Origin: Crossaster papposus
Lineage: Eukaryota > Echinodermata > Asteroidea > Velatida > Solasteridae
Length of the DNA stretch: 64,000 bases
Reading direction: 5' to 3'
Assembly: GCA_037893245.1 (NCBI GenBank)
Contig: JBAIAA010000021.1
Location: forward strand, 1,798,001-1,862,000
The notes beneath the pieces are model-generated. The model did not search any database and was not told where the DNA came from. It saw only the letters and a program-made list of their open reading frames with translations. This document shows, piece by piece, positions 10,830-22,603 of this stretch (position 1 is its first letter; each line of letters begins with the position of its first letter). The position numbers were made by a program, and so were the translations under genes.

Positions 10830-13345
10830 CTGCATGGTATTTCTTTATTTTATAATTTTCACAAATATACTCAAGAATGAGAGATGTGTTGGGGGATTAG
10901 CTCAAATGGTAGAGTGCTCGCTTAGCATGCGAAGGTACCGGGATCGATACCCGGATCTTCCAAATAATATGTGTTGATTTTTACTGTATGGCATTTCTTC
11001 ATTTTGTAATTTTCTAAAATATACTCAAGAAAGAGATGTGAGTTGGGGGATTAGCTCAAATGGTAGAGCGCTCGCTTTGCATGTGAGATGTACCGGGATC
11101 GATACCCGGATTTTCCATATAATATTTGTTGATTTTTACTGCATGGTATTTCTTCATTGTATAATTTTCACAAATATACTCAAGAATGAGAGATGTGTTG
11201 GGGGATTAGCTCAAATGGTAGAGCGATCGCTTAGCATGCGAGAGGTACCGGGATCGAAACCCGGATCTTCCAAATAATATTTCTTCATTTTTACTGCATG
11301 GTATTTCTTTATTTTATAATTTTCACAAATATATTCAAGAATGAGAGATGTTTTGGGGGATTAGCTCAAACGGTAGAGCGCTCGCTTAGCATGCGAGAGG
11401 TACCGGGATCGATACACGGATCTTCCAAATAATATGTGTTGATTTTTACTGTATGGCATTTCTTCATTTTGTAATTTTCTAAAATATACTCAAGAAAGAG
11501 ATGTGAGTTGGGGGATTAGCTCAAATGGTAGAGCGCTCGCTTTGCATGTGAGATGTACCGGGATCGATACCCGGATCTTCCATATAATATTTGTTGATTT
11601 TTACTGCATGGTATTTCTTCTCTGTATAATTTTCACAAATATACTCAAGAATGAGAGATGTGTTTGGGGATTAGCTCAAAAGGTAGACCGCTCGCTTAGC
11701 ATGCGAGAGGTACCGGGATCGATACCCGGATCTTCCAAATAATTATGTGTTGATTTTTACTGTATGGCATTTCTTCATTTTGTAATTTTCTAAAATATAC
11801 TCAAGAAAGAGATGTGTGTTGGGGGATTAGCTCAAATGGTAGAGCGCTCGCTTTGCATGTGAGATGTACCGGGATCGATACCCGGATCTTCCATATAATA
11901 TTTGTTGATTTTTACTGCATGGTATTTCTTCATTGTATAATTTTCACAAATATACTAAAGAATGAGAGATGTGTTGGGGGATTAGCTCAAATGGTAGAGC
12001 GATCGCTTAGCATGCGAGAGGTACCGGGATCGATACCCGGATCTTCCAAATAATATTTCTTCATTTTTACTGCATGGTATTTCTTTATTTTATAATTTTC
12101 ACAAATATATTCAAGAATGAGAGATGTTTTGGGGGATTAGCTCAAACGGTAGTGCGCTCGCTTAGCATGCGAGAGGTACCGGGATCGATATCCGGATCTT
12201 CCAAATAATATTTCTTCATTTTTACTGTATGGCATTTCTTCATTTTGTTATTTTCTAAAATATACACAAGAATGAGAGATGTGTTGGGGGATTAGCTCAA
12301 ATGGTACAGCGCTCGATTAGCATGCGAGAGGTACCGGGATCGATACCCGGATCTTCCAAATAATTATGTGTTGATTTTTACTGTATGGCATTTCTTCATT
12401 TTGTAATTTTCTAAAATATACTCAAGAAAGATATGTGTGTTGGGGGATTAGCTCAAATGGTAGAGCGCTCGCTTTGCATGTGAGATGTACCGGGATCGAT
12501 ACCCGGATCTTCCATATAATATTTGTTGATTTTTACTGCATGGTATTTCTTCATTGTATAATTTTCACAAATATACTCAAGAATGAGAGATGTGTTGGGG
12601 GATTAGCTCAAATGGTAGAGCGCTCGCTTAGCATGCGAGAGGTACCGGGATCGATACCCGGATCTTCCAAATAATATTTCTTCATTTTTACTGCATGGTA
12701 TATCTTTATTTTATAATTTTCACAAATATATTCAAGAATGAGAGATGTTTTGGGGGATTAGCTCAAACGGTAGAGCGCTCGCTTAGCATGCGAGAGGTAC
12801 CGGGATCGATATCCGGATCTTCCAAATAATATTTCTTCATTTTTACTGCATGGTATTTCTTTATTTTATAATTTTCACAAATATACTCAAGAATGAGAGA
12901 TGTGTTGGGGGATTAGCTCAAATGGTAAAGCGCTCGCTTAGCATGCGAAGGTACCGGGATCGATACCCGGATCTTCCAAATAATATGTGTTGATTTTTAC
13001 TGTATGGCATTTCTTCATTTTGTAATTTTCTAAAATATACTCAAGAAAGAGATGTGAGTTGGGGGATTAGCTCAAATGGTAGAGCGCTCGCTTTGCATGT
13101 GAGATGTACCGGGATCGATACCCGGATCTTCCATATAATATTTGTTGATTTTTACTGCATGGTATTTCTTCTCTGTATAATTTTCACAAATATACTCAAG
13201 AATGAGAGATGTGTTGGGGGATTAGCTCAAAAGGTAGACCGCTCGCTTAGCATGCGAGAGGTACCGGGATCGATACCCGGATCTTCCAAATAATTATGTG
13301 TTGATTTTTACTGTATGGCATTTCTTCATTTTGTAATTTTCACAA
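10830..13345 (+). repeat. Array block 5: first copy of a 16-gene, 2481 bp higher-order repeat
   Basis: Unit starts: 10891, 11045t, 11200, 11355, 11510t, 11665, 11821t, 11976, 12131, 12286, 12442t, 12597, 12752, 12907, 13061t, 13216. Marks: 10891 C25T plus a one-base deletion; 11045 C68T; 11200 T59A and C27A; 11355 AAACGG D-loop; 11665 G1T with the GACC D-stem; 12131 GTGC D-stem; 12286 CAGC D-stem and C31A; 12907 AAGC D-stem and one-base deletion. AGC units clearly outnumber TGC units here. Confidence 0.93.
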
Positions 13346-15826
13346 ATATACTCAAGAATGAGAGATGTGTTGGGGGATTAGCTCAAATGGTAGAGTGCTC
13401 GCTTAGCATGCGAAGGTACCGGGATCGATACCCGGATCTTCCAAATAATATGTGTTGATTTTTACTGTATGGCATTTCTTCATTTTGTAATTTTCTAAAA
13501 TATACTCAAGAAAGAGATGTGAGTTGGGGGATTAGCTCAAATGGTAGAGCGCTCGCTTTGCATGTGAGATGTACCGGGATCGATACCCGGATTTTCCATA
13601 TAATATTTGTTGATTTTTACTGCATGGTATTTCTTCATTGTATAATTTTCACAAATATACTCAAGAATGAGAGATGTGTTGGGGGATTAGCTCAAATGGT
13701 AGAGCGATCGCTTAGCATGCGAGAGGTACCGGGATCGAAACCCGGATCTTCCAAATAATATTTCTTCATTTTTACTGCATGGTATTTCTTTATTTTATAA
13801 TTTTCACAAATATATTCAAGAATGAGAGATGTTTTGGGGGATTAGCTCAAACGGTAGAGCGCTCGCTTAGCATGCGAGAGGTACCGGGATCGATATCCGG
13901 ATCTTCCAAATAATATGTGTTGATTTTTACTGTATGGCATTTCTTCATTTTGTAATTTTCTAAAATATACTCAAGAAAGAGATGTGAGTTGGGGGATTAG
14001 CTCAAATGGTAGAGCGCTCGCTTTGCATGTGAGATGTACCGGGATCGATACCCGGATCTTCCATATAATATTTGTTGATTTTTACTGCATGGTATTTCTT
14101 CTCTGTATAATTTTCACAAATATACTCAAGAATGAGAGATGTGTTTGGGAATTAGCTCAAAAGGTAGACCGCTCGCTTAGCATGCGAGAGGTACCGGGAT
14201 CGATACCCGGATCTTCCAAATAATTATGTGTTGATTTTTACTGTATGGCATTTCTTCATTTTGTAATTTTCTAAAATATACTCAAGAAAGAGATGTGTGT
14301 TGGGGGATTAGCTCAAATGGTAGAGCGCTCGCTTTGCATGTGAGATGTACCGGGATCGATACCCGGATCTTCCATATAATATTTGTTGATTTTTACTGCA
14401 TGGTATTTCTTCATTGTATAATTTTCACAAATATACTAAAGAATGAGAGATGTGTTGGGGGATTAGCTCAAATGGTAGAGCGATCGCTTAGCATGCGAGA
14501 GGTACCGGGATCGATACCCGGATCTTCCAAATAATATTTCTTCATTTTTACTGCATGGTATTTCTTTATTTTATAATTTTCACAAATATATTCAAGAATG
14601 AGAGATGTTTTGGGGGATTAGCTCAAACGGTAGTGCGCTCGCTTAGCATGCGAGAGGTACCGGGATCGATATCCGGATCTTCCAAATAATATTTCTTCAT
14701 TTTTACTGTATGGCATTTCTTCATTTTGTTATTTTCTAAAATATACACAAGAATGAGAGATGTGTTGGGGGATTAGCTCAAATGGTACAGCGCTCGATTA
14801 GCATGCGAGAGGTACCGGGATCGATACCCGGATCTTCCAAATAATTATGTGTTGATTTTTACTGTATGGCATTTCTTCATTTTGTAATTTTCTAAAATAT
14901 ACTCAAGAAAGATATGTGTGTTGGGGGATTAGCTCAAATGGTAGAGCGCTCGCTTTGCATGTGAGATGTACCGGGATCGATACCCGGATCTTCCATATAA
15001 TATTTGTAGATTTTTACTGCATGGTATTTCTTCATTGTATAATTTTCACAAATATACTCAAGAATGAGAGATGTGTTGGGGGATTAGCTCAAATGGTAGA
15101 GCGCTCGCTTAGCATGCGAGAGGTACCGGGATCGATACCCGGATCTTCCAAATAATATTTCTTCATTTTTACTGCATGGTATATCTTTATTTTATAATTT
15201 TCACAAATATATTCAAGAATGAGAGATGTTTTGGGGGATTAGCTCAAACGGTAGAGCGCTCGCTTAGCATGCGAGAGGTACCGGGATCGATATCCGGATC
15301 TTCCAAATAATATTTCTTCATTTTTACTGCATGGTATTTCTTTATTTTATAATTTTCACAAATATACTCAAGAATGAGAGATGTGTTGGGGGATTAGCTC
15401 AAATGGTAAAGCGCTCGCTTAGCATGCGAAGGTACCGGGATCGATACCCGGATCTTCCAAATAATATGTGTTGATTTTTACTGTATGGCATTTCTTCATT
15501 TTGTAATTTTCTAAAATATACTCAAGAAAGAGATGTGAGTTGGGGGATTAGCTCAAATGGTAGAGCGCTCGCTTTGCATGTGAGATGTACCGGGATCGAT
15601 ACCCGGATCTTCCATATAATATTTGTTGATTTTTACTGCATGGTATTTCTTCTCTGTATAATTTTCACAAATATACTCAAGAATGAGAGATGTGTTGGGG
15701 GATTAGCTCAAAAGGTAGACCGCTCGCTTAGCATGCGAGAGGTACCGGGATCGATACCCGGATCTTCCAAATAATTATGTGTTGATTTTTACTGTATGGC
15801 ATTTCTTCATTTTGTAATTTTCTAAA
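13345..15826 (+). repeat. Array block 6: second copy of the 2481 bp higher-order repeat
   Basis: Unit starts: 13372, 13526t, 13681, 13836, 13991t, 14146, 14302t, 14457, 14612, 14767, 14923t, 15078, 15233, 15388, 15542t, 15697. Each sits 2481 bp after its counterpart in block 5 with the same variants. Unit 14146 shares G1T with 11665 and adds G5A, a change made after duplication. The leader of 13372 joins a B-type upstream part (ATTTTGTAATTTTC) to an A-type CACAAATATACTC, marking a junction at the repeat boundary. Confidence 0.93.
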
Positions 15827-16783
15827 ATATACTCAAGAAAGAGATGTGTGTTGGGGGATTAGCTCAAATGGTAGAGCGCTCGCTTTGCATGTGAGATGTA
15901 CCGGGATCGATACCCGGATCTTCCATATAATATTTGTTGATTTTTACTGCATGGTATTTCTTCATTGTATAATTTTCACAAATATACTAAAGAATGAGAG
16001 ATGTGTTGGGGGATTAGCTCAAATGGTAGAGCGATCGCTTAGCATGCGAGAGGTACCGGGATCGATACCCGGATCTTCCAAATAATATTTCTTCATTTTT
16101 ACTGCATGGTATTTCTTTATTTTATAATTTTCACAAATATATTCAAGAATGAGAGATGTTTTGGGGGATTAGCTCAAACGGTAGTGCGCTCGCTTAGCAT
16201 GCGAGAGGTACCGGGATCAATATCCGGATCTTCCAAATAATATTTCTTCATTTTTACTGTATGGCATTTCTTCATTTTGTTATTTTCTAAAATATACACA
16301 AGAATGAGAGATGTGTTGGGGGATTAGCTCAAATGGTACAGCGCTCGATTAGCATGCGAGAGGTACCGGGATCGATACCCGGATCTTCCAAATAATTATG
16401 TGTTGATTTTTACTGTATGGCATTTCTTCATTTTGTAATTTTCTAAAATATACTCAAGAAAGATATGTGTGTTGGGGGATTAGCTCAAATGGTAGAGCGC
16501 TCGCTTTGCATGCGAGATGTACCGGGATCGATACCGGGATCTTCCATATAATATTTGTTGATTTTTACTGCATGGTATTTCTTCATTGTATAATTTTCAC
16601 AAATATACTCAAGAATGAGAGATGTGTTGGGGGATTAGCTCAAATGGTAGAGCGCTCGCTTAGCATGCGAGAGGTACCGGGATCGATACCCGGATCTTCC
16701 AAATTATATTTCTTCATTTTTACTGCATGGTATTTCTTTATTTTATAATTTTCACAAATATACTCAAGAATGAGAGATGTGTT

Positions 16784-16844
16784 GGGGGATTAGCTCAAAT
16801 GGTACAGCGCTCGCTTAGCATGCGAGAGGTACCCGGATCTTCCA
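16784..16844 (+). pseudogene. 61-nt tRNA-Ala pseudogene lacking the T-arm
   Basis: After GCGAGAGG the sequence goes directly to TACCCGGATCTTCCA: 12 nt holding the T-loop and one T-stem strand are missing. The deletion lies between two TACC tetranucleotides, one of which is kept. The D stem is also CAGC (G22C). The B box is destroyed. Copies of the same deletion occur at 18636 and 33553. Confidence 0.9.
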
Positions 16845-16926
16845 AATAATATTTGTTGATTTTTACTGCGTGGTATTTCTTCATTTTATAATTTTCACAA
16901 ATATACTCAAGAATGAGAGATGTTTT

Positions 16927-16999
16927 AGGGGAATAACTCAAATGGTAGAGCGCTCGCTTAGCATGCGAGAGGTACCGGGATCGATACCCGGATCTTCCA
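16927..16999 (+). pseudogene. tRNA-Ala(AGC) with damaged acceptor and A box
   Basis: The 5' end reads AGGGGAATAACTC: G1A, T7A and G10A. This breaks pairs 1:72, 7:66 and 10:25 and the A-box core. Anticodon and T arms are consensus. Confidence 0.8.
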
Positions 17000-17548
17000 A
17001 ATAATTATGTGTTCATTTTTACTGTATGGCATTTCTTCATTTTGTTATTTTCTAAAATATACTCAAGAAAGAGATGTGTGTTGGGGGATTAGCTCAAATG
17101 GTAGAGCGCTCGCTTAGCATGCGAGAGGTATCGGGATCGGTACCCGGATCTTCCAAATAATATTTGTTCATTTTTACTGCATGGTATTTCTTCATTTTAT
17201 AATTTTCACAAATATACTCAAGAATGAGAGATGTGTTGGGGGATTAGCTCAAATGGTAGAGCGCTCGCTTAGCATGCGAGAGGTACCGGGATCGATACCC
17301 GGATCTTCCAAATAATTATGTGTTGATTTTTATTGTATGGCATTTCTTCATTTTCTAATTTTCTAAAATATACTCAAGAAAGAGATGTGTGTTGGGGGAT
17401 TAGCTCAAATGGTAGAGCGCTCGCTTTGCATGTGAGATGTACCGGGATCGATACCCGGATCTTCCATATAATATTTGTTGATTTTTACTGCATGGTATTT
17501 CTTCATTGTATAATTTTCACAAATATACTCAAGAATGAGAGATGTGTT

Positions 17549-17621
17549 GGGGGATTATCTCAAATGGTTGAGCGCTCGCTTAACATGCGAGAGGTACCGG
17601 GATCGATACCCGGATCTTCCA
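17549..17621 (+). pseudogene. tRNA-Ala-derived unit with valine anticodon AAC, first of six copies
   Basis: The loop reads TTAACAT (G35A), anticodon AAC. It also has G10T, which breaks D-stem pair 10:25 and the A box (TATCTC), and A21T (GGTTGAGC). Acceptor and T arms are intact. The same three changes occur at 19710, 21586, 23462, 34627 and 36037, always after a TGC gene, so all derive from one mutated unit. The A-box damage argues for weak or no transcription. Confidence 0.82.
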
Positions 17622-18635
17622 AATAATATTTCTTCATTTTTACTGCATGGTATTTCTTTATTTTATAATTTTCACAAATATACTCAAGAATGAGAGATGT
17701 GTTGGGGGATTAGCTCAAATGGTAGAGCGCTCGCTTAGCATGCGAGAGGTACCGGGATCGATACCCGGATCTTCCAAATAATTATGTGTTGATTTTTACT
17801 GCATGGCATTTCTTCATTTTGTAATTTTCTAAAATATACTCAAGAAAGAAATGTGTGTTGGGGGATTAGCTCAAATGGTAGAGCGCTCGCTTTGCATGTG
17901 AGATGTACCGGGATCGATACCCGTATCTTCCAAATAATATTTGTTGATTTTTACTGCATGGTATTTCTTCATTGTATAATTTTCACAAATATACTCAAGA
18001 ATGAGAGATGTTTTGGGGGATTAGCTCAAATGGTAGAGCGCTCGCTTAGCATGCGAGAGGTACCGGGATCGATATCCGGATCTTCCAAATAATATTTCTT
18101 CATTTTTACTGTATGGCATTTCTTCATTTTGTTATTTTCTAAAATATACACAAGAATGAGAGATGTGTTGGGGGATTAGCTCAAATGGTACAGCGCTCGA
18201 TTAGCATGCGAGAGGTACCGGGATCGATACCCGGATCTTCCAAATAATTATGTGTTGATTTTTACTGTATGGCATTTCTTCATTTTGTAATTTTCTAAAA
18301 TATACTCAAGAAAGATATGTGTGTTGGGGGATTAGCTCAAATGGTAGAGCGCTCGCTTTGCATGTGAGATGTACCGGGATCGATACCCGGATCTTCCATA
18401 TAATATTTGTTGATTTTTACTGCATGGTATTTCTTCATTGTATAATTTTCACAAATATACTCAAGAATGAGAGATGTGTTGGGGGATTAGCTCAAATGGT
18501 AGAGCGCTCGCTTAGCATGCGAGAGGTACCGGGATCGATACCCGGATCTTCCAAATAATATTTCTTCATTTTTACTGCATGGTATTTCTTTATTTTATAA
18601 TTTTCACAAATATACTCAAGAATGAGAGATGTGTT

Positions 18636-18696
18636 GGGGGATTAGCTCAAATGGTACAGCGCTCGCTTAGCATGCGAGAGGTACCCGGATCTTCCA
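18636..18696 (+). pseudogene. 61-nt T-arm deletion pseudogene, copy 2
   Basis: Same 12-nt deletion and G22C. It is followed by the same TGCGTGGTATT spacer variant as the unit at 16784, showing descent by duplication. Confidence 0.9.
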
Positions 18697-18933
18697 AATA
18701 ATATTTGTTGATTTTTACTGCGTGGTATTTCTTCATTTTATAATTTTCACAAATATACTCAAGAATGAGAGATGTGTTGGGGGATTAGCTCAAATGGTAG
18801 AGCGCTCGCTTAGCATGCGAGAGGTACCGGGATCGATACCCGGATCTTCCATATAATATTTGTTGATTTTTACTGCATGGTATTTCTTCATTGTATAATT
18901 TTCACAAATATACTCAAGAATGAGAGATGTGTT

Positions 18934-19005
18934 GGGGGATTAGCTCAAATGGAGAGCGCTCGCTTAGCATGCGAGAGGTACCGGGATCGATACCCGGATC
19001 TTTCA
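18934..19005 (+). pseudogene. tRNA-Ala(AGC) with D-loop deletion and C71T
   Basis: The D-loop reads AAATGGA before GAGC, one base short, and the acceptor ends TTTCA (a G2:U71 wobble). 72 nt. The duplicate at 33851 shares both changes. Confidence 0.8.
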
Positions 19006-19709
19006 ATTAATATATGTTCATTTTTACTGCATGGTATTTCTTCATTTTATAATTTTCACAAATATACTCAAGAATGAGAGATGTTTTGGGGGATTAGCTC
19101 AAATGGTAGAGCGCTCGCTTAGCATGCGAGAGGTACCGGGATCGATACCCGGATCTTCCAAATAATTATGTGTTCATTTTTACTGTATGGCATTTCTTCA
19201 TTTTGTTATTTTCTAAAATATACTCAAGAAAGAGATGTGTGTTGGGGGATTAGCTCAAATGGTAGAGCGCTCGCTTAGCATGCGAGAGGTACCGGGATCG
19301 GTACCCGGATCTTCCAAATAATATTTGTTCATTTTTACTGCATGGTATTTCTTCATTTTATAATTTTCACAAATATACTCAAGAATGAGAGATGTGTTGG
19401 GGGATTAGCTCAAATGGTAGAGCGCTCGCTTAGCATGCGAGAGGTACCGGGATCGATACCCGGATCTTCCAAATAATTATGTGTTGATTTTTACTGTATG
19501 GCATTTCTTCATTTTCTAATTTTCTAAAATATACTCAAGAAAGAGATGTGTGTTTGGGGATTAGCTCAAATGGTAGAGCGCTCGCTTTGCATGTGAGATG
19601 TACCGGGATCGATACCCGGATCTTCCATATAATATTTGTTGATTTTTACTGCATGGTATTTCTTCATTGTATAATTTTCACAAATATACTCAAGAATGAG
19701 AGATGTGTT

Positions 19710-19782
19710 GGGGGATTATCTCAAATGGTTGAGCGCTCGCTTAACATGCGAGAGGTACCGGGATCGATACCCGGATCTTCCA
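19710..19782 (+). pseudogene. AAC-anticodon unit, copy 2
   Basis: Same G10T, A21T and G35A set; member of the first 1876 bp repeat. The TGC gene before it has G1T. Confidence 0.8.
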
Positions 19783-20331
19783 AATAATATTTCTTCATTT
19801 TTACTGCATGGTATTTCTTTATTTTATAATTTTCACAAATATACTCAAGAATGAGAGATGTGTTGGGGGATTAGCTCAAATGGTAGAGCGCTCGCTTAGC
19901 ATGCGAGAGGTACCGGGATCGATACCCGGATCTTCCAAATAATTATGTGTTGATTTTTACTGCATGGCATTTCTTCATTTTGTAATTTTCTAAAATATAC
20001 TCAAGAAAGAAATGTGTGTTGGGGGATTAGCTCAAATGGTAGAGCGCTCGCTTTGCATGTGAGATGTACCGGGATCGATACCCGTATCTTCCAAATAATA
20101 TTTGTTGATTTTTACTGCATGGTATTTCTTCATTGTATAATTTTCACAAATATACTCAAGAATGAGAGATGTGTTGGGGGATTATCTCAAATGGTAGAGC
20201 GCTCGCTTAGCATGCGAGAGGTACCGGGATCGATACCCGGATCTTCCAAATAATTATGTGTTGATTTTTACTGTATGGCATTTCTTCATTTTGTAATTTT
20301 CTAAAATATACTCAAGAAAGTGATGTGTGTT

Positions 20332-20416
20332 GGGGGATTAGCTCAAATGGTACAGCGCTCGCTTTGCATGTGAGATGTACCGGGATCGATACCCGGATCG
20401 ATACCCGGATCTTCCA
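20332..20416 (+). pseudogene. 85-nt tRNA-Ala(TGC) with duplicated T-loop segment
   Basis: The 12-nt segment ATCGATACCCGG is present twice in tandem, so there are two T-loops and two 3' T-stem strands, and two overlapping B-box-like sites. The D stem is CAGC (G22C). Either T-loop could close on CCGGG, leaving 12 extra bases; a normal elbow looks unlikely. The segment is flanked by GGATC repeats that could have mediated slippage. Related copies are at 22208, 24084, 35249 and 36659. Confidence 0.88.
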
Positions 20417-20654
20417 AATAATATTTGTTCATTTTTACTGCATGGTATTTCTTCATTTTATAATTTTCACAAATATACTCAAGAATGAGAGATGTGTTGG
20501 GGGATTAGCTCAAATGGTAGAGCGCTCGCTTAGCTTGCGAGAGGTACCGGGATCGATACCCGGATCTTCCAAATAATTATGTGTTGATTTTTACTGTATG
20601 GCATTTCTTCATTTTGTAATTTTCTAAAATATACTCAAGAAAGAGATGTGTGTT

Positions 20655-20727
20655 GGCGGATTAGCTCAAATGGTAGAGCGCTCGCTTTGCATGTGAGATG
20701 TACCGGGATCGATACCCGGATCTTCCA
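20655..20727 (+). tRNA. tRNA(TGC) with G3C, alanine identity pair lost
   Basis: The acceptor begins GGCGGAT, so position 3 is C facing U70. The rest equals the type B consensus. Known: replacing the G3:U70 wobble abolishes charging by alanyl-tRNA synthetase in most organisms tested. Inference: transcribed but probably not aminoacylated with alanine. Copies at 22531 and, apparently independent, 45776. Confidence 0.85.
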
Positions 20728-21585
20728 TATAATATTTGTTCATTTTTACTGCATGGTATTTCTTCATTGTATAATTTTCACAAATATACTCAAGAATGAG
20801 AGATGTGTTGGGGGATTAGCTCAAATGGTAGAGCGCTCGCTTAGCATGCGAGAGGTACCGGGATCGATACCCGGATCTTCCAAATAATATGTGTTGATTT
20901 TTACTGTATGGCATTTCTTCATTTTGTAATTTTCTAAAATATACTCAAGAAAGATATGTGTGTTGGGGGATTAGCTCAAATGGTAGAGCGGTCGCTTAGC
21001 ATGCGAGAGGTACCGATATCGATACCCGGATCTTCCAAATAATATTTCTTCATTTTTACTGCATGGTATTTCTTTATTTTATAATTTTCACAAATATACT
21101 CAAGAATGAGAGATGTTTTGGGGGATTAGCTCAAATGGTAGAGCGCTCGCTTAGCATGCGAGAGGTACCGGGATCGGTACCCGGATCTTCCAAATAATAT
21201 TTGTTCATTTTTACTGCATGGTATTTCTTCATTTTATAATTTTCACAAATATACTCAAGAATGAGAGATGTGTTGGGGGATTAGCTCAAATGGTAGAGCG
21301 CTCGCTTAGCATGCGAGAGGTACCGGGATCGATACCCGGATCTTCCAAATAATTATGTGTTGATTTTTACTGTATGGCATTTCTTCATTTTCTAATTTTC
21401 TAAAATATACTCAAGAAAGAGATGTGTGTTGGGGGATTAGCTCAAATGGTAGAGCGCTCGCTTTGCATGTGAGATGTACCGGGATCGATACCCGGATCTT
21501 CCATATAATATTTGTTGATTTTTACTGCATGGTATTTCTTCATTGTATAATTTTCACAAATATACTCAAGAATGAGAGATGTGTT

Positions 21586-21658
21586 GGGGGATTATCTCAA
21601 ATGGTTGAGCGCTCGCTTAACATGCGAGAGGTACCGGGATCGATACCCGGATCTTCCA
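21586..21658 (+). pseudogene. AAC-anticodon unit, copy 3
   Basis: Same G10T, A21T and G35A set; member of the second 1876 bp repeat. Confidence 0.8.
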
Positions 21659-22207
21659 AATAATATTTCTTCATTTTTACTGCATGGTATTTCGTTATTT
21701 TATAATTTTCACAAATATACTCAAGAATGAGAGATGTGTTGGGGGATTAGCTCAAATGGTAGAGCGCTCGCTTAGCATGCGAGAGGTACCGGGATCGATA
21801 CCCGGATCTTCCAAATAATTATGTGTTGATTTTTACTGCATGGCATTTCTTCATTTTGTAATTTTCTAAAATATACTCAAGAAAGAAATGTGTGTTGGGG
21901 GATTAGCTCAAATGGTAGAGCGCTCGCTTTGCATGTGAGATGTACCGGGATCGATACCCGTATCTTCCAAATAATATTTGTTGATTTTTACTGCATGGTA
22001 TTTCTTTATTGTATAATTTTCACAAATATACTCAAGAATGAGAGATGTGTTGGGGGATTATCTCAAATGGTAGAGCGCTCGCTTAGCATGCAAGAGGTAC
22101 CGGGATCGATACCCGGATCTTCCAAATAATTATGTGTTGATTTTTACTGTATGGCATTTCTTCATTTTGTAATTTTCTAAAATATACTCAAGAAAGTGAT
22201 GTGTGTT

Positions 22208-22292
22208 GGGGGATTAGCTCAAATGGTACAGCGCTCGCTTTGCATGTGAGATGTACCGGGATCGATACCCGGATCGATACCCGGATCTTCCA
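22208..22292 (+). pseudogene. 85-nt T-loop duplication unit, copy 2
   Basis: Same 12-nt duplication and G22C. The trailer is CATATAATATTTGTTG, while the copy at 20332 has CAAATAATATTTGTTC, so a later exchange or conversion changed one trailer. Confidence 0.88.
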
Positions 22293-22530
22293 TATAATAT
22301 TTGTTGATTTTTACTGCATGGTATTTCTTCATTTTATAATTTTCACAAATATACTCAAGAATGAGAGATGTGTTGGGGGATTAGCTCAAATGGTAGAGCG
22401 CTCGCTTAGCTTGCGAGAGGTACCGGGATCGATACCCGGATCTTCCAAATAATTATGTGTTGATTTTTACTGTATGGCATTTCTTCATTTTGTAATTTTC
22501 TAAAATATACTCAAGAAAGAGATGTGTGTT

Positions 22531-22603
22531 GGCGGATTAGCTCAAATGGTAGAGCGCTCGCTTTGCATGTGAGATGTACCGGGATCGATACCCGGATCTT
22601 CCA
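22531..22603 (+). tRNA. tRNA(TGC) with G3C, copy 2
   Basis: Same change, 1876 bp after the unit at 20655. Confidence 0.85.

Larger units (their letters stand above)
5085..10830 (+). repeat. Array block 4: 37 units, mostly AGC/TGC dimers, with a 3408 bp-offset duplication
   Basis: Unit starts: 5158, 5313, 5467t, 5622, 5776t, 5931, 6087t, 6242, 6397, 6552t, 6706, 6861t, 7016, 7171t, 7326, 7481, 7635t, 7790, 7945, 8100t, 8255, 8410t, 8565, 8720t, 8875, 9030, 9184t, 9339, 9495t, 9651, 9806, 9961t, 10116, 10271t, 10426, 10581t, 10736. The stretch 5622-7552 corresponds unit by unit to 9030-10962 (offset 3408-3410 bp). Shared marks include T4 at 5776/9184, the GACC D-stem at 5931/9339 and C27A at 6242/9651. 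Units 5313, 5622, 7481 and 9030 lack one base after the anticodon stem. 8720 has G39C and C71T. 10426 has C72T. Confidence 0.92.
15826..19370 (+). repeat. Array block 7: partial third 2481 bp copy, then a mixed stretch
   Basis: Unit starts: 15853t, 16008, 16163, 16318, 16474t, 16629, 16784 (61 nt), 16927, 17083, 17238, 17394t, 17549 (AAC), 17704, 17860t, 18015, 18170, 18326t, 18481, 18636 (61 nt), 18779, 18934, 19088, 19244. Units 15853-16629 repeat 14302-15078 (offset 1551 bp), so this copy lacks the first part of the 16-gene unit. 18015-19244 begin the large duplicon that recurs from 32.6 kb. Confidence 0.92.
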
